Positions 7,919-16,813 of a stretch of DNA of 39,184 nt are shown here, one piece after another. This DNA comes from Candidatus Manganitrophaceae bacterium (GTDB taxonomy: Bacteria > Nitrospirota > Nitrospiria > SBBL01 > JAADHI01). The DNA is taken from contig JAADHI010000083.1 in assembly GCA_013151935.1 (NCBI GenBank), forward strand, positions 1 to 39,184. The letters run 5' to 3'. The notes beneath the pieces were generated by a model. That model had not been told where the DNA came from and did no database searches. It saw only the letters and a list, made by a program, of their open reading frames with translations. Each line of letters starts with the position of its first letter. The first letter of the stretch is position 1. Made by a program: the position numbers and the translations under genes.

Positions 7919-8614
7919 ATGTCTTCTTTTTTTTGGCTTGAATTTGATTTTTTGATTCGACTACTGATTGCGTCTCTCTTTGGCGGATTGGTTGGTCTAG
8001 AGCGTGATATTCATGGTCGGGATGCGGGTTTACGTACCCATCTTCTGGTGAGTTTGGGAGCGGGTGTCTTTATGGTTTTGTCAGAAGTTGTTGCAACGAC
8101 ATCGGCCAAACCCGGTTCTTTTTCTGATCCCACACGGATCGCAGCTCAAATTGTAACAGGCATCGGTTTTCTTGGGGCAGGGGTTATTATTAAGGCGGGT
8201 GTGAATGTTCGGGGTCTTACCACGGCGGCTTCTTTATGGACTTCCGCAGGAATCGGTATGGCGGCAGGTGGAGGGTATTATGTGATTTCGGCCTTTACGA
8301 CTGCGCTTGCATTGGGTGGTTTGATCCTGCTCAAACGTTTTGAGCGCACCTATGCAAAAGATTATTACCGAAACCTCACTGTGACCACTTCGGTCGATGT
8401 GGCGCCTTCCGAGATCGCGACACTGATTCAACGTAAGCATCTCACCGTGCTCAATCGCGACATCGAAAAAAATTATGAAAACGATACAGTGATTTCGCGT
8501 TTTTCCCTGCGTCTACATGACAAAGGTTTGCCGGATGACTTGTTCGAGGGCATTATTCAAAGCCTGGAAGCTTCTCCCTTGAAATTAAAAAAGGTCAAGT
8601 GGAGTTATCTTTAG
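7919..8614 (+). CDS. MgtC/SapB-family membrane protein
   Basis: A 231-residue inner-membrane protein of the MgtC/SapB family. The conserved N-terminal block is clear: R-L-L-I-A-S-L-F-G-G-L-V-G-L-E-R, then G-L-R-T-H-L-L-V-S-L-G-A and a G-I-G-F-L-G-A-G-V-I loop followed by G-L-T-T-A-A-S-L-W. Four to five hydrophobic segments fill residues 8-150, and the soluble C-terminal part (about 155-231) is ACT-like in size. MgtC proteins are linked to growth at low magnesium and to control of the ATP synthase, but many homologues have unknown roles. The ATG at 7919 follows TTGGAG at eight bases. It looks monocistronic; no Mg2+ transporter is adjacent. Confidence 0.9.
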   Translation: MSSFFWLEFDFLIRLLIASLFGGLVGLERDIHGRDAGLRTHLLVSLGAGVFMVLSEVVATTSAKPGSFSDPTRIAAQIVTGIGFLGAGVIIKAGVNVRGLTTAASLWTSAGIGMAAGGGYYVISAFTTALALGGLILLKRFERTYAKDYYRNLTVTTSVDVAPSEIATLIQRKHLTVLNRDIEKNYENDTVISRFSLRLHDKGLPDDLFEGIIQSLEASPLKLKKVKWSYL

Positions 8615-8671
8615 CGGATTCTGTTTTGTCGTGTTCTTGAAAGGGTGTTGATCTTGTCGTCGTAAACTTTT

Positions 8672-9085
8672 TCAGCGACGGAAGTGTTTTCTCCGCCAAT
8701 AAAGATAAATGAGAAAGATAGGCATCGTGAGCAGTATTGTTGTTCGAATTCGGTGTGGCGGCTCAAGAATTATCCGGCTGACAGCTGCGCTTGCAATGAT
8801 GTACAGGGTGGGAAGGACATACAGATAGTAAGCCCATTTCCGCGCCATGAATGCGCCGTAGCCCGCGATAAAGTGAAACGTTGGAAACACAATGAGGATA
8901 AAATACCAGCCGGCCTTTCCGGGCAGTTTCATGCCAAAAATCGGCATTTCGTAATCTGGGTTTTTTAGAATAATGGAGATGTCGATGAGCCCGGCGAGGA
9001 TCATGAGTATGCCGAGTGCTATCAAATCGTAAGGCGTTTTTGATTTAATAGACCAAGCTGGGCTGCTGGAAGTGTTTTGTGCCAT
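8672..9085 (-). CDS. Small four-helix membrane protein, unknown
   Basis: A 137-residue protein with four clear hydrophobic segments at about 20-40, 55-78, 84-105 and 113-130. It ends in a positively charged tail (R-R-K-H-F-R-R), so the C-terminus is probably cytoplasmic. I do not recognise the family, and no catalytic motif is visible. GGAG lies seven bases before the ATG at 9085. It converges with the mgtC-like gene, with 57 bases between, and diverges from the mscS-like gene. It is likely real, given the Shine-Dalgarno, helix periodicity and isolation on this strand. Confidence 0.65.
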   Translation of the reverse strand: MAQNTSSSPAWSIKSKTPYDLIALGILMILAGLIDISIILKNPDYEMPIFGMKLPGKAGWYFILIVFPTFHFIAGYGAFMARKWAYYLYVLPTLYIIASAAVSRIILEPPHRIRTTILLTMPIFLIYLYWRRKHFRR

Positions 9086-9279
9086 ATCGCTCTCCGGTGT
9101 TAAAAGATGGCAACGCTTGTATTATAAACAGAAAAGCAATCTGATTGCATTAGAAGCTTCCCGAAGTTGACCTTGCTCGTCCGGTTGGGGTAATTTCTTA
9201 GCGTGATTGATAGATCTTATCTCACCTTCATCAAGCTGTAACCTGAAAAAATACGCATAAAAACAAGGAGGATATTGTT

Positions 9280-10104
9280 GTGCAAGACATGACTGAGCTG
9301 ACTTCGAAGGGCATGGAGATGATCATGATCTATGCTCCAAAACTGGTATTGGCGATTTTAACACTTCTACTTGGCCTATCCATCATCAAGGGTATTATCC
9401 ATCTCATCAGTAAATCGCTCGAAAAGACCCATGTCGACGAAACATTAAGACCGTTTATTTCAAATTTTTTATCCTGGGGTCTCAAAGCGATGCTTTTTAT
9501 TAGTGTGGCCTCAATGGTCGGGATCGCAACCACCTCATTTATTGCAGTGCTTGGTGCAGCGGGTTTGGCCATCGGTTTGGCTCTGCAGGGCAGTTTGGCG
9601 AATTTTGCGGGGGGGGTCCTGATTCTTTTTTTTAAACCCTATCGTGTGGGTGATTTAATTGACTCTCAAGGGCACTTAGGCGTTGTGAAGGAAGTTCAGA
9701 TTTTTAATACCATACTGGTTTCGCCCGACAACAAACGGATCATTGTTCCTAATGCCAGTTTGTCAAATAACGCGGTGGTGAATTATTCGGCTGAGGGCAA
9801 TTTACGTGTTGACCTTGTGGTCGGTATTGCCTATCCAGCAGATGTTACACGGGCAAAAGAAGTTTTGTTGGAGATGATGCAGTCGGATCCCCTTGTATTA
9901 GAGACACCGGAACCCTTGGTCGCCGTTTCAGAGCTTGCCGATAGCTCGGTCAATCTTGTCGTGCGTCCGTGGTGCAAGGTAGCTGATTATTGGGACGTGT
10001 ACTTTTCCGTGACCGAAAAATCAAAATCGGCGCTTGATGCCGCCGGTATTGAAATTCCCTTTCCTCAGAGAGATGTGCATCTTTACGAACACAAAGTTCC
10101 CTGA
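9280..10104 (+). CDS. MscS-family mechanosensitive channel
   Basis: A 274-residue small-conductance mechanosensitive channel that releases solutes on hypo-osmotic shock. Three transmembrane segments occupy about residues 14-40, 60-85 and 88-115. The pore helix has the typical Gly/Ala-rich pattern G-A-A-G-L-A-I-G-L-A-L-Q-G-S-L-A-N, followed by F-K-P-Y-R-V-G-D, the start of the beta domain. The cytoplasmic vestibule follows to the end, and length is normal for the short form. The GTG at 9280 is chosen because AAGGAGGA lies seven bases before it; the ATG at 9289 would be too far. A terminator follows directly, so the gene is a single unit. Confidence 0.93.
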   Translation: MQDMTELTSKGMEMIMIYAPKLVLAILTLLLGLSIIKGIIHLISKSLEKTHVDETLRPFISNFLSWGLKAMLFISVASMVGIATTSFIAVLGAAGLAIGLALQGSLANFAGGVLILFFKPYRVGDLIDSQGHLGVVKEVQIFNTILVSPDNKRIIVPNASLSNNAVVNYSAEGNLRVDLVVGIAYPADVTRAKEVLLEMMQSDPLVLETPEPLVAVSELADSSVNLVVRPWCKVADYWDVYFSVTEKSKSALDAAGIEIPFPQRDVHLYEHKVP

Positions 10105-10122
10105 GCTTTCATTGCCTATTGT

Positions 10123-10153
10123 GCCGAAGCCATTTTAGGTGGCTTCGGCTTTT
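10123..10153 (+). terminator. Rho-independent terminator after mscS-like gene
   Basis: Stem GCCGAAGCCA (10123-10132) and TGGCTTCGGC (10140-10149) is a perfect 10-bp pair with a 7-base loop, followed by four T residues. It starts 18 bases after the channel stop codon. Confidence 0.88.
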
Positions 10154-10281
10154 CAAAAAAACACTGATCTGATCTGTGCTTGCTATGCTTTCTTGACATC
10201 TTTCGCACAAGCGATAAGCTTTTGTCTATCTCTTGAAAGAAGCTTCGGTGTGATCTGCACAAGCGTCAACGAAGGAAAGCC

Positions 10282-11964
10282 ATGGATGAGGATGAAAAAA
10301 ATTTAGAGCGCTTGACGCTTCTGATTGCGGGTGACGATGAGAATATCCGCATATACATGCGGATGGCGTTCAAGTCAGTGAACTTTAAAATTGAACTCGA
10401 TGAAGTGACAACGCGGGTTCAGGCGATGGCTGCGCTGCGCGAGAAAGATTACGATTGTATTTTTGTTGATACCCGGCTTGCGGATGATGATGGTTTGAGT
10501 TTACTCAGAGCGCTGGTTGTTGCGGAGAGCGATGTTCCGGTTGTGATGATGACTGGAGCGAGAGACGATCTGCTTGCCGCTGACCTGCTTCAAGCTGGTG
10601 CCACGGACTATTTGGCAAAATCGACGATTTCGTCAGAGGTATTGGAGCGTAGACTGCGCAATGTGATGCGGCTTGCACAGGTGGAGGGGGAACGCAAGGC
10701 GGCTCTGGCAGGTTTGGAAAAAACGAGAAACCGTCTTCAATACCTCATCGACAACAGTCCGGCGATTATTTACAGCGCCGTGACCTCTGGTGATTTCAAG
10801 ATGACTTATGTGAGTGAAAATATCTATGCGACGCTCGGTTTCAAACCGCAGGAAATGGTTGATGATATGGATTTTTGGATCGATCATATTCATCCTGATG
10901 ATGTACAAAGCCTCTTGATGGGTATTCCCAAGCTTTTGGTGGAGGGAGGAGAGCTCACACATGAGTATCGTTTTCAACATAAGGAAGGTCACTTCCTGTG
11001 GATGCACGATACGCTTCATCTGGTGCAGGATGAACAGGGACAGGCGCTTGAACTTTTGGGCTCCATGGTGGATATCACTGCGCGTAAGAAGATGGAAGAG
11101 GCTCTGCGCAAAGAAAAAGAGGAACAACAGGGTCTGATTCAGGAACTCAAAAAAGCACGCAGTCAGGTTTTACAGAATGAAAAAATGGCGGCGATCGGAC
11201 AGCTTTCGGCGGGTGTTGCACATGAAATCAATAACCCCGTCGGTTATATCAATTCTAATTTAAGCTCAATGGAGCGCTATGTTGAGAATCTAGTGGATTT
11301 GATCCAACTCTACCAAGTGGCTGAGGAAACACTTCAAAAAAGCCATCCTGATCTATATGCTTTGATCCTGGAAATGCAGGAGAAGATTGATTTGGAGTTT
11401 ATCAAGGAAGACATTTATGACCTGGTCAAGGAATCGCGCGAAGGGGCCAAACGTGTGAAAGATATTGTCCAAGGGCTGAAGGAGTTTTCGCATGTCGATG
11501 AGTCGGAGTGGCAGTGGGCGGATCTTCACAAAGGGCTGGAGAGTACCTTAAATATTGTGCACAACGAGATCAAATACAAGGCGACTGTGAAAAAAGAATT
11601 TGGCGTGCTTCCGCAAGTGGAATGTCTTGCCTCTCAGTTAAATCAGGTTTTTATGAATATCTTGGTGAATGCGGCACATGCGATTGAAGAGCAGGGTGAG
11701 ATTATACTGAGAACCCGCCACGAAGGGAAAGAAATCTGTATTGAAATCTCCGATACAGGAAAAGGGATTCCCGAAGATGAGATCTCACGTATATTCGATC
11801 CTTTTTTTACTTCCAAACCGGTCGGTGTCGGTACGGGTTTAGGACTCTCTCTTTCGTACAGCATTGTGAACAAACATAATGGCCGGATTGATGTCGAAAG
11901 CACGCTTGGAAAAGGCACATGTTTTAAGGTGTGGCTTCCGATAAAACATGATGAAGCAGGTTAA
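10282..11964 (+). CDS. Receiver-PAS histidine kinase
   Basis: A 560-residue cytoplasmic sensor kinase with no transmembrane segment. In order: a receiver domain (about 10-130) with acidic pair D18/D19, phospho-acceptor D63 and the conserved Thr and Lys; a PAS/PAC domain (about 150-270) with D-I-T-A-R-K-K at its end; a HisKA dimerisation helix with A-H-E-I-N-N-P (His314); and a HATPase domain with D-T-G-K-G-I-P and G-T-G-L-G-L-S. The receiver at the front means its activity may be set by another kinase. ATG at 10282 follows GAAGGAAAG. The gene is 34 bases before a receiver gene and probably heads the four-gene operon ending in the deaminase gene. The PAS ligand is unknown. Confidence 0.9.
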   Translation: MDEDEKNLERLTLLIAGDDENIRIYMRMAFKSVNFKIELDEVTTRVQAMAALREKDYDCIFVDTRLADDDGLSLLRALVVAESDVPVVMMTGARDDLLAADLLQAGATDYLAKSTISSEVLERRLRNVMRLAQVEGERKAALAGLEKTRNRLQYLIDNSPAIIYSAVTSGDFKMTYVSENIYATLGFKPQEMVDDMDFWIDHIHPDDVQSLLMGIPKLLVEGGELTHEYRFQHKEGHFLWMHDTLHLVQDEQGQALELLGSMVDITARKKMEEALRKEKEEQQGLIQELKKARSQVLQNEKMAAIGQLSAGVAHEINNPVGYINSNLSSMERYVENLVDLIQLYQVAEETLQKSHPDLYALILEMQEKIDLEFIKEDIYDLVKESREGAKRVKDIVQGLKEFSHVDESEWQWADLHKGLESTLNIVHNEIKYKATVKKEFGVLPQVECLASQLNQVFMNILVNAAHAIEEQGEIILRTRHEGKEICIEISDTGKGIPEDEISRIFDPFFTSKPVGVGTGLGLSLSYSIVNKHNGRIDVESTLGKGTCFKVWLPIKHDEAG

Positions 11965-11997
11965 GCATGAATCGAGTTCAGAGAACAGGGTGTTCTG

Positions 11998-12654
11998 ATG
12001 GAAAACAATAAAAACAAGATGAAGTTACTGTTTGTAGATGACGAAGAAAACATTCTTAAGTCACTCAGAAGGCTTTTCCGCCCGAAGGGCTACAGTATTT
12101 TTATCGCGACAAGTGGTGCACTTGGGCTGAAAATATTAGAAAATGAAGCGATCGACTTGGTGATTTCCGACATGCGGATGCCCGAAATGGACGGTGCCAC
12201 TTTTCTCAAGCAGGTTTTGGCACGTTGGCCGGACATCATTCGCATTTTGCTGACGGGTTATGCGGATTTGAACTCTACCGTCTCTGCGATCAACGAAGGG
12301 CATATTTACTGTTACGCCAGCAAACCCTGGGAGGACTATAATTTGAGCTTGACTGTCGAGCAGGCGCTGGAGAGACGGAATTTGAGAAGAGAGAAAGAAA
12401 ATCTTGAGGGATTGACCCGGCAGCAAAATAAAGAATTGATCCAACTCAATGCAGACTTGGAGTCTAAAGTGGCCGAACGGACCGGGGAAGTCCGCGAGGC
12501 CTTGTTGCTTTTGGAAGGTGCGCACGGTGCTTTAAAACATGAGTATCAATCTTCCTTGAAGGACTATGCTGCGCTTTTAGAAGAATTGAAAGGTGAAAAA
12601 AAGACTAACCAATCGCTGCGTCAAGCACTGGAAAAAATGAACGAAAAATCGTAA
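11998..12654 (+). CDS. Receiver protein with coiled-coil tail
   Basis: A 218-residue protein. Residues 8-125 form a receiver with acidic pair D14/D15, phospho-acceptor D58 in S-D-M-R-M-P-E-M-D-G, and conserved T-G-Y and S-K-P-W. The remaining ~90 residues are charged and heptad-like, so a coiled coil is likely. It is a close paralogue of the first half of the next gene, including the tail up to about residue 180, but it lacks an HD-GYP or any other output domain. The ATG at 11998 has a weak AGGG upstream. It may act as a phosphate sink, a dimer partner of its neighbour, or a remnant of duplication. The kinase upstream is the likely phosphate donor. Confidence 0.88.
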   Translation: MENNKNKMKLLFVDDEENILKSLRRLFRPKGYSIFIATSGALGLKILENEAIDLVISDMRMPEMDGATFLKQVLARWPDIIRILLTGYADLNSTVSAINEGHIYCYASKPWEDYNLSLTVEQALERRNLRREKENLEGLTRQQNKELIQLNADLESKVAERTGEVREALLLLEGAHGALKHEYQSSLKDYAALLEELKGEKKTNQSLRQALEKMNEKS

Positions 12655-12690
12655 GAAGTTTTTTTTTAGAGAGATGATCAGAGAATAAGT

Positions 12691-14016
12691 ATGGAAAATC
12701 TTGAATATGAGGGCATGTTACTCTTCGTCGATGATGAGGAGAATATTCTTCGTTCGCTAAAACGGCTTTTCCGGCCGCTCCGTTATCGTATCTTTACTGC
12801 ACTGGGCGGTGCGCTCGGCTTGGAAGTTTTAGAAAAAGAGCAGATTGATTTGGTCATTTCCGACATGCGGATGCCGGAAATGGACGGCGCGGCTTTCCTG
12901 AAACAGGTTGCGGTGCGTTGGCCTGATGCGGTCCGTATCCTTTTGACGGGTTATGCCGACATGGAATCGACGGTTCGCGCCGTCAATGAAGGACATATTT
13001 ACCGCTACGTGAGTAAACCCTGGGAAGAGCATGATCTCACCTTGACCGTAAAACAAGCTTTAGAGCAAAAAAATCTGGTACGAGAAAAAGCGCGTCTGGA
13101 AACACTCACCCGTAAGCAGAATGAAGAACTTGCTGTACTCAATGCGGATCTTGAAAAAAAAGTTGAAAAACGTACCGAAGAAGTCCGTCAGACCATGGGT
13201 TTTTTAGAACTGGCGCATGAATCCCTGAAAAAACAATTTACGACCTCTGTGAAAGTGTTTGCGAACCTGATTGATCTTCGGGAGGGCAATCTTGCGGGAC
13301 ATTCCAAGCGTGTCTCTCATTTGTCGAAGCAACTCGCCATTGATCTAAAATTTTCTGAAAAAGACCGGGATGATGTCTATTTTGCGGCCCTGCTTCATGA
13401 TATTGGAAAGATCGGTCTCTCTGACCACCTGCTCAAAAAACCTTATAGTTCACTGATTCAGACGGATCGTGTGGCGGTCGAGAAACACACGCTTGTTGGA
13501 CAGGGGGCATTGATGGCACTGGAGCAGCTTCATGATGCTGCAACCCTCATCCGCTCGCATCACGAACATTTTGACGGGGATGGCTATCCTGATGGTTTGA
13601 AGTATAATGATATCCCACTGGGCGCACGTATTCTTGCCGTGGTGAATGACTATGATGCTTTGCAAATTGGAACCTTGATGCCCCGAAAACTCCCTGAAAG
13701 AGAGGCACGAAATTTCCTGTTGGAAGAAAGTGGAAAACGTTATGATCCCGCTGTGGTCAATGCCTTTATAATACTATTAGATAAGAGTAATCAGGATGTT
13801 GATGCCTCAAGTGGAGAGTTAAAAATGAAATCTTCAGCTTTGAAAAGCGGGATGGTCTTGTCCAGAGATTTGATTACAAACGGGGTACTCATTTTATCTG
13901 AAGGGCATGTACTCAATCCGAACATCATTAAGAAAATTTACAGCTTCGAAGCGGCCTTGCAGTGTGATATCGCACTGTATATTCGATTTGAATCTGTAAA
14001 TTCAGGATCACTTTAA
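12691..14016 (+). CDS. Receiver-HD-GYP c-di-GMP phosphodiesterase
   Basis: A 441-residue response regulator. The receiver occupies about 8-125 with phospho-acceptor D58; a coiled coil spans about 125-185; the HD-GYP domain follows. Its metal ligands are visible as L-L-H-D-I-G-K (His236-Asp237) and H-H-E-H-F-D-G-D-G-Y-P-D-G-L (about 290-303), the form expected of active c-di-GMP hydrolases. A later A-R-I-L-A-V-V-N-D-Y-D-A-L keeps the conserved Asp. After about residue 375 an extra ~65-residue segment ends the protein; I do not recognise it. The gene follows the receiver gene by 36 bases and precedes the deaminase start by 2 bases. Function is firm at family level; activity is untested. Confidence 0.92.
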   Translation: MENLEYEGMLLFVDDEENILRSLKRLFRPLRYRIFTALGGALGLEVLEKEQIDLVISDMRMPEMDGAAFLKQVAVRWPDAVRILLTGYADMESTVRAVNEGHIYRYVSKPWEEHDLTLTVKQALEQKNLVREKARLETLTRKQNEELAVLNADLEKKVEKRTEEVRQTMGFLELAHESLKKQFTTSVKVFANLIDLREGNLAGHSKRVSHLSKQLAIDLKFSEKDRDDVYFAALLHDIGKIGLSDHLLKKPYSSLIQTDRVAVEKHTLVGQGALMALEQLHDAATLIRSHHEHFDGDGYPDGLKYNDIPLGARILAVVNDYDALQIGTLMPRKLPEREARNFLLEESGKRYDPAVVNAFIILLDKSNQDVDASSGELKMKSSALKSGMVLSRDLITNGVLILSEGHVLNPNIIKKIYSFEAALQCDIALYIRFESVNSGSL

Positions 14017-14018
14017 AA

Positions 14019-15065
14019 ATGAAAAAAAAGATGACAGCGCTTGAGAAGATGCAGAAGGTCGAACTCCATCAACATGTGGATGGTTCGATTCCCGTGGATG
14101 TGACGTGGCGACTCATGAAAAAACATGGTCTTCATCCGGTTGAAACCAAAAAAGAAATGCAGAAACTGTTGGTGCTGCAAGCGGGCGAAGAGGGCGCGCT
14201 CTTGCGTTATTTGGACAAGTTTCATTATCCGCAGTGGATTACGCAGTTTTATGACAATATTGCCTTAGTGATCGAGTCCATTATCGCCGAGGCCTATAAA
14301 AACAATGTCCGGCTGCTTGAGTTGCGCTATGCACCGATTATTCACTCCTTTGCCGGACTCACTCTGCGTCAGACCATCAGCTCTGTTTTAAGCGGCATCA
14401 ACAAGGCCAAAAAACGTTTTTCAGATATGGAACTGGGTCTGATTGTTATTGCCATGCGTCATCAGGGGCCGCATATCGCAAAAATATTGGCACGGCAAGC
14501 GATTTCGGAATCCCAGGCCTTGCACGAACGCAGTGGTGTGATTGGTTTTGATCTTGCGGGTGCCGAACGGGGTAATCCGGCACGGCTTTTTGAAGAATCC
14601 TATACCATCGCCCGTTCCGGCGGATTGCATCTTACGATCCATGCGGGAGAGGACGAAGGCCCTCAGGCCATTTGGGAGTCCATTGATATACTGGGTGCAA
14701 CGCGTATCGGACACGGCTGTTCGGCCATTCAGGACAAGGCGCTTTTGAAACGACTGGCAAAAGACCAGATCATGATTGAATGCTGTTATACCTCCAATTA
14801 CCAAACTGGTGCGGTCAAAATCGGGGAGCCTCATCCTATCCTCACTTTTCTGGAGTATGGAATTCCCGTTTCAATCTGCACCGACAATACAACCGTTTCT
14901 GCGACCCACCAAAACAAGGAAAATCAAATACTTCTGCAATGGCTAAGCCTTGCAGACCTCACCAAAATCCATAAAATTGCTGAAAAACACTCCTTTATCC
15001 ACCTCAATGGCAAGCCGAGGCCCATGCAGGGCACAACAAGAGCCTTCAAGCGGAAAAAAATCTGA
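14019..15065 (+). CDS. Adenosine deaminase-family hydrolase
   Basis: A 348-residue TIM-barrel metal hydrolase that should convert adenosine (or a related purine) to inosine. Zinc ligands fit H-Q-H at 17-19 (L-H-Q-H-V-D-G-S), the catalytic-site H-A-G-E motif, and R-I-G-H-G. The final aspartate motif reads C-T-D-N, which occurs in bacterial members in place of T-D-D. Length is typical for the family. It lies two bases after the HD-GYP stop, with CAGGAT inside the end of that gene as Shine-Dalgarno, so translation is likely coupled. Genuine adenosine specificity cannot be separated from adenine or modified-nucleoside deaminases by sequence alone. A link to breakdown of the c-di-GMP product pathway is speculative. 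Confidence 0.85.
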   Translation: MKKKMTALEKMQKVELHQHVDGSIPVDVTWRLMKKHGLHPVETKKEMQKLLVLQAGEEGALLRYLDKFHYPQWITQFYDNIALVIESIIAEAYKNNVRLLELRYAPIIHSFAGLTLRQTISSVLSGINKAKKRFSDMELGLIVIAMRHQGPHIAKILARQAISESQALHERSGVIGFDLAGAERGNPARLFEESYTIARSGGLHLTIHAGEDEGPQAIWESIDILGATRIGHGCSAIQDKALLKRLAKDQIMIECCYTSNYQTGAVKIGEPHPILTFLEYGIPVSICTDNTTVSATHQNKENQILLQWLSLADLTKIHKIAEKHSFIHLNGKPRPMQGTTRAFKRKKI

Positions 15066-15241
15066 GTTTGCTGAGGGATTGATTCGCATTTTCTTCAGTT
15101 GATTTTAAATTTTTTCTAAAGTTTGATTGCCTGTCTTCCGATAGACAACGAGGGGAGATCTGTGTCCAGGAGGTCTTAGGTCTTTAAGCGGGTTCTGTCT
15201 TTTGTTTGATTTTTTTGAAATCAGGTAAAATAGTAGAGACG

Positions 15242-16813
15242 ATGTCTAAGGGATTAACAAAGAAAAATCTCCTTATTTTTAGGGATTTTATCCAGATACG
15301 GACGGGACTTTTTTTTCCAGAGTCCCGGTTTGATGCCTTTGAAAATGTCCTCGAAGCCCATTTTAAAAATGCCGCTCATGAAAATTTTGCTACTTATATT
15401 TCCTTCCTGGAATCTGAAGCGGGGGAAGGGAATTTTAAAAAACTGATTTCCTGTCTCACAACAAATGAGACTTATTTTTTTAGAGGAAAAACCCACTTTG
15501 ACCTACTTGAAAAAAAAATTCTACCTAAAATAATTGGGCGGGAAGCTTGCGCTCGTAAATGTATTTCGATTTGGAGCGCGGGTTGTTCGACTGGAGAAGA
15601 GCCCTATTCGATTGCGATTCTTTTGAAACAATTGATCCCTCAAATTGAAACATGGCAAATTGAGATTGTTGCGACGGATATCGATGAGGCAGCCTTAAAT
15701 CAAGCCAAATTGGGTGCTTACAGTGAATGGTCTTTCAGAGGCGTTGATAGCGATATGGTGATGACTGCCTTTAGAAAAAAGGATGATTTGTACCATATCA
15801 ATCCGGCTTATAAATCCTTGGTTCGATTTCAAAGAAATAACCTGATCTCAGACGTCCCACCGGCAGTGACGTTTGGGGGAGGCCCTTTTGACATTATTTT
15901 TTGTCGGAATGTCATGATCTATTTTGATCAAGAAACAATCAAAGCTCTGGCGTCAAAGTTTCATGATGCCTTAAAAGAGGGAGGCTATCTCATTGTCGGG
16001 GATGCGGAGCATTCCGCGCAAAATTATGTCTTGTTTAAATCCAGGACTTTTCCTGCTGCGGTCATTTATCAAAAAAAATGTATCAATGGCTCAGGGTTTG
16101 ATGTGGATATGCCACTTTACCCGAGTACATCTTTTCTAAAGAAAACACAAGGTGAAGCGCATTCTTTAAAAATAAAAAATGTTGTGCACAAGACGACGGC
16201 CCAAGAACATGAGCGATTGTTTCAGTTTATTCATAATAATAAAAAGAAGAAAAAATTGCGGGTCTCTGAAAAAAATATTCCGATTCGACAGATCAAAAAA
16301 GACACCGTTTCACTTGAAGAAACGAGACTTTTTAACGAGGCCATGCACTACTATTTTGAAAAACGTTATGAAATGGCGATCGACTGGTTTTTGCGTATCG
16401 TGCATATGAATCAGGACCACAGTTGTGCTGCTTGGATGCTTTCTCATATTGCCTCCAACCGAGGCGATTTTGAAGAGGCAATCGCCTGGTCGGAGCGCTG
16501 TATCAAAATCGACGCGCTTTTTAAGGAACCCTATTACACTCTTGCCACCATCTATATGGCAAAGGGGATGCTGGATGTCGCAATGTTTCAGATCAAAAAG
16601 GCGATCTATATTGATCCGAGGTTCATTTTGGGTCATTTCGTGATGGGTAGCCTCTACCGTTCCATGAATGTGTCCTCAGAGGCTGAAAAATGTTTTAAAC
16701 GTATGGAGGGTTTTATCTCGAAGAAGGCCAGCGATGAAGTCATTTTTGAAACAGAATTTTTAGCCCTTGGCATTTTGCAAAAGTGGATACAAGATAAAGC
16801 GGAGGGGGTATGA
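15242..16813 (+). CDS. CheR-type methyltransferase with TPR domain (WspC-like)
   Basis: A 523-residue protein. The first ~275 residues are a CheR receptor methyltransferase that adds methyl groups from SAM to chemoreceptor glutamates. The SAM site is visible as S-A-G-C-S-T-G-E-E-P-Y-S (112-123), with D-I-I-F-C-R-N-V-M-I-Y-F-D further on and the T-T-N-E-T motif before it. Residues about 365-500 have helix pairs with W/A/Y spacing typical of three TPR units, as in WspC. The start is the ATG at 15242; the frame is open to a TTG at 15206, which lacks a ribosome-binding site. It heads the chemosensory operon and overlaps cheW by four bases. It is not an ordinary single-domain CheR. Confidence 0.9.
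   Translation: MSKGLTKKNLLIFRDFIQIRTGLFFPESRFDAFENVLEAHFKNAAHENFATYISFLESEAGEGNFKKLISCLTTNETYFFRGKTHFDLLEKKILPKIIGREACARKCISIWSAGCSTGEEPYSIAILLKQLIPQIETWQIEIVATDIDEAALNQAKLGAYSEWSFRGVDSDMVMTAFRKKDDLYHINPAYKSLVRFQRNNLISDVPPAVTFGGGPFDIIFCRNVMIYFDQETIKALASKFHDALKEGGYLIVGDAEHSAQNYVLFKSRTFPAAVIYQKKCINGSGFDVDMPLYPSTSFLKKTQGEAHSLKIKNVVHKTTAQEHERLFQFIHNNKKKKKLRVSEKNIPIRQIKKDTVSLEETRLFNEAMHYYFEKRYEMAIDWFLRIVHMNQDHSCAAWMLSHIASNRGDFEEAIAWSERCIKIDALFKEPYYTLATIYMAKGMLDVAMFQIKKAIYIDPRFILGHFVMGSLYRSMNVSSEAEKCFKRMEGFISKKASDEVIFETEFLALGILQKWIQDKAEGV

Noticed and set aside
8640-8690. CGTCG...CGACG hairpin at the end of the small membrane protein gene
   Set aside because: The 5-bp stem is weak, lies partly in the coding region and has no T tail on either strand.
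10193-10220. TTGACA followed by AAGCT-like sequence before the kinase gene
   Set aside because: The -35 box is perfect but no acceptable -10 box lies at 16-18 bases; kept out of the promoter list.
15206-15241. Upstream TTG start for the CheR-TPR gene
   Set aside because: No ribosome-binding site, and CheR proteins begin near the ATG at 15242.
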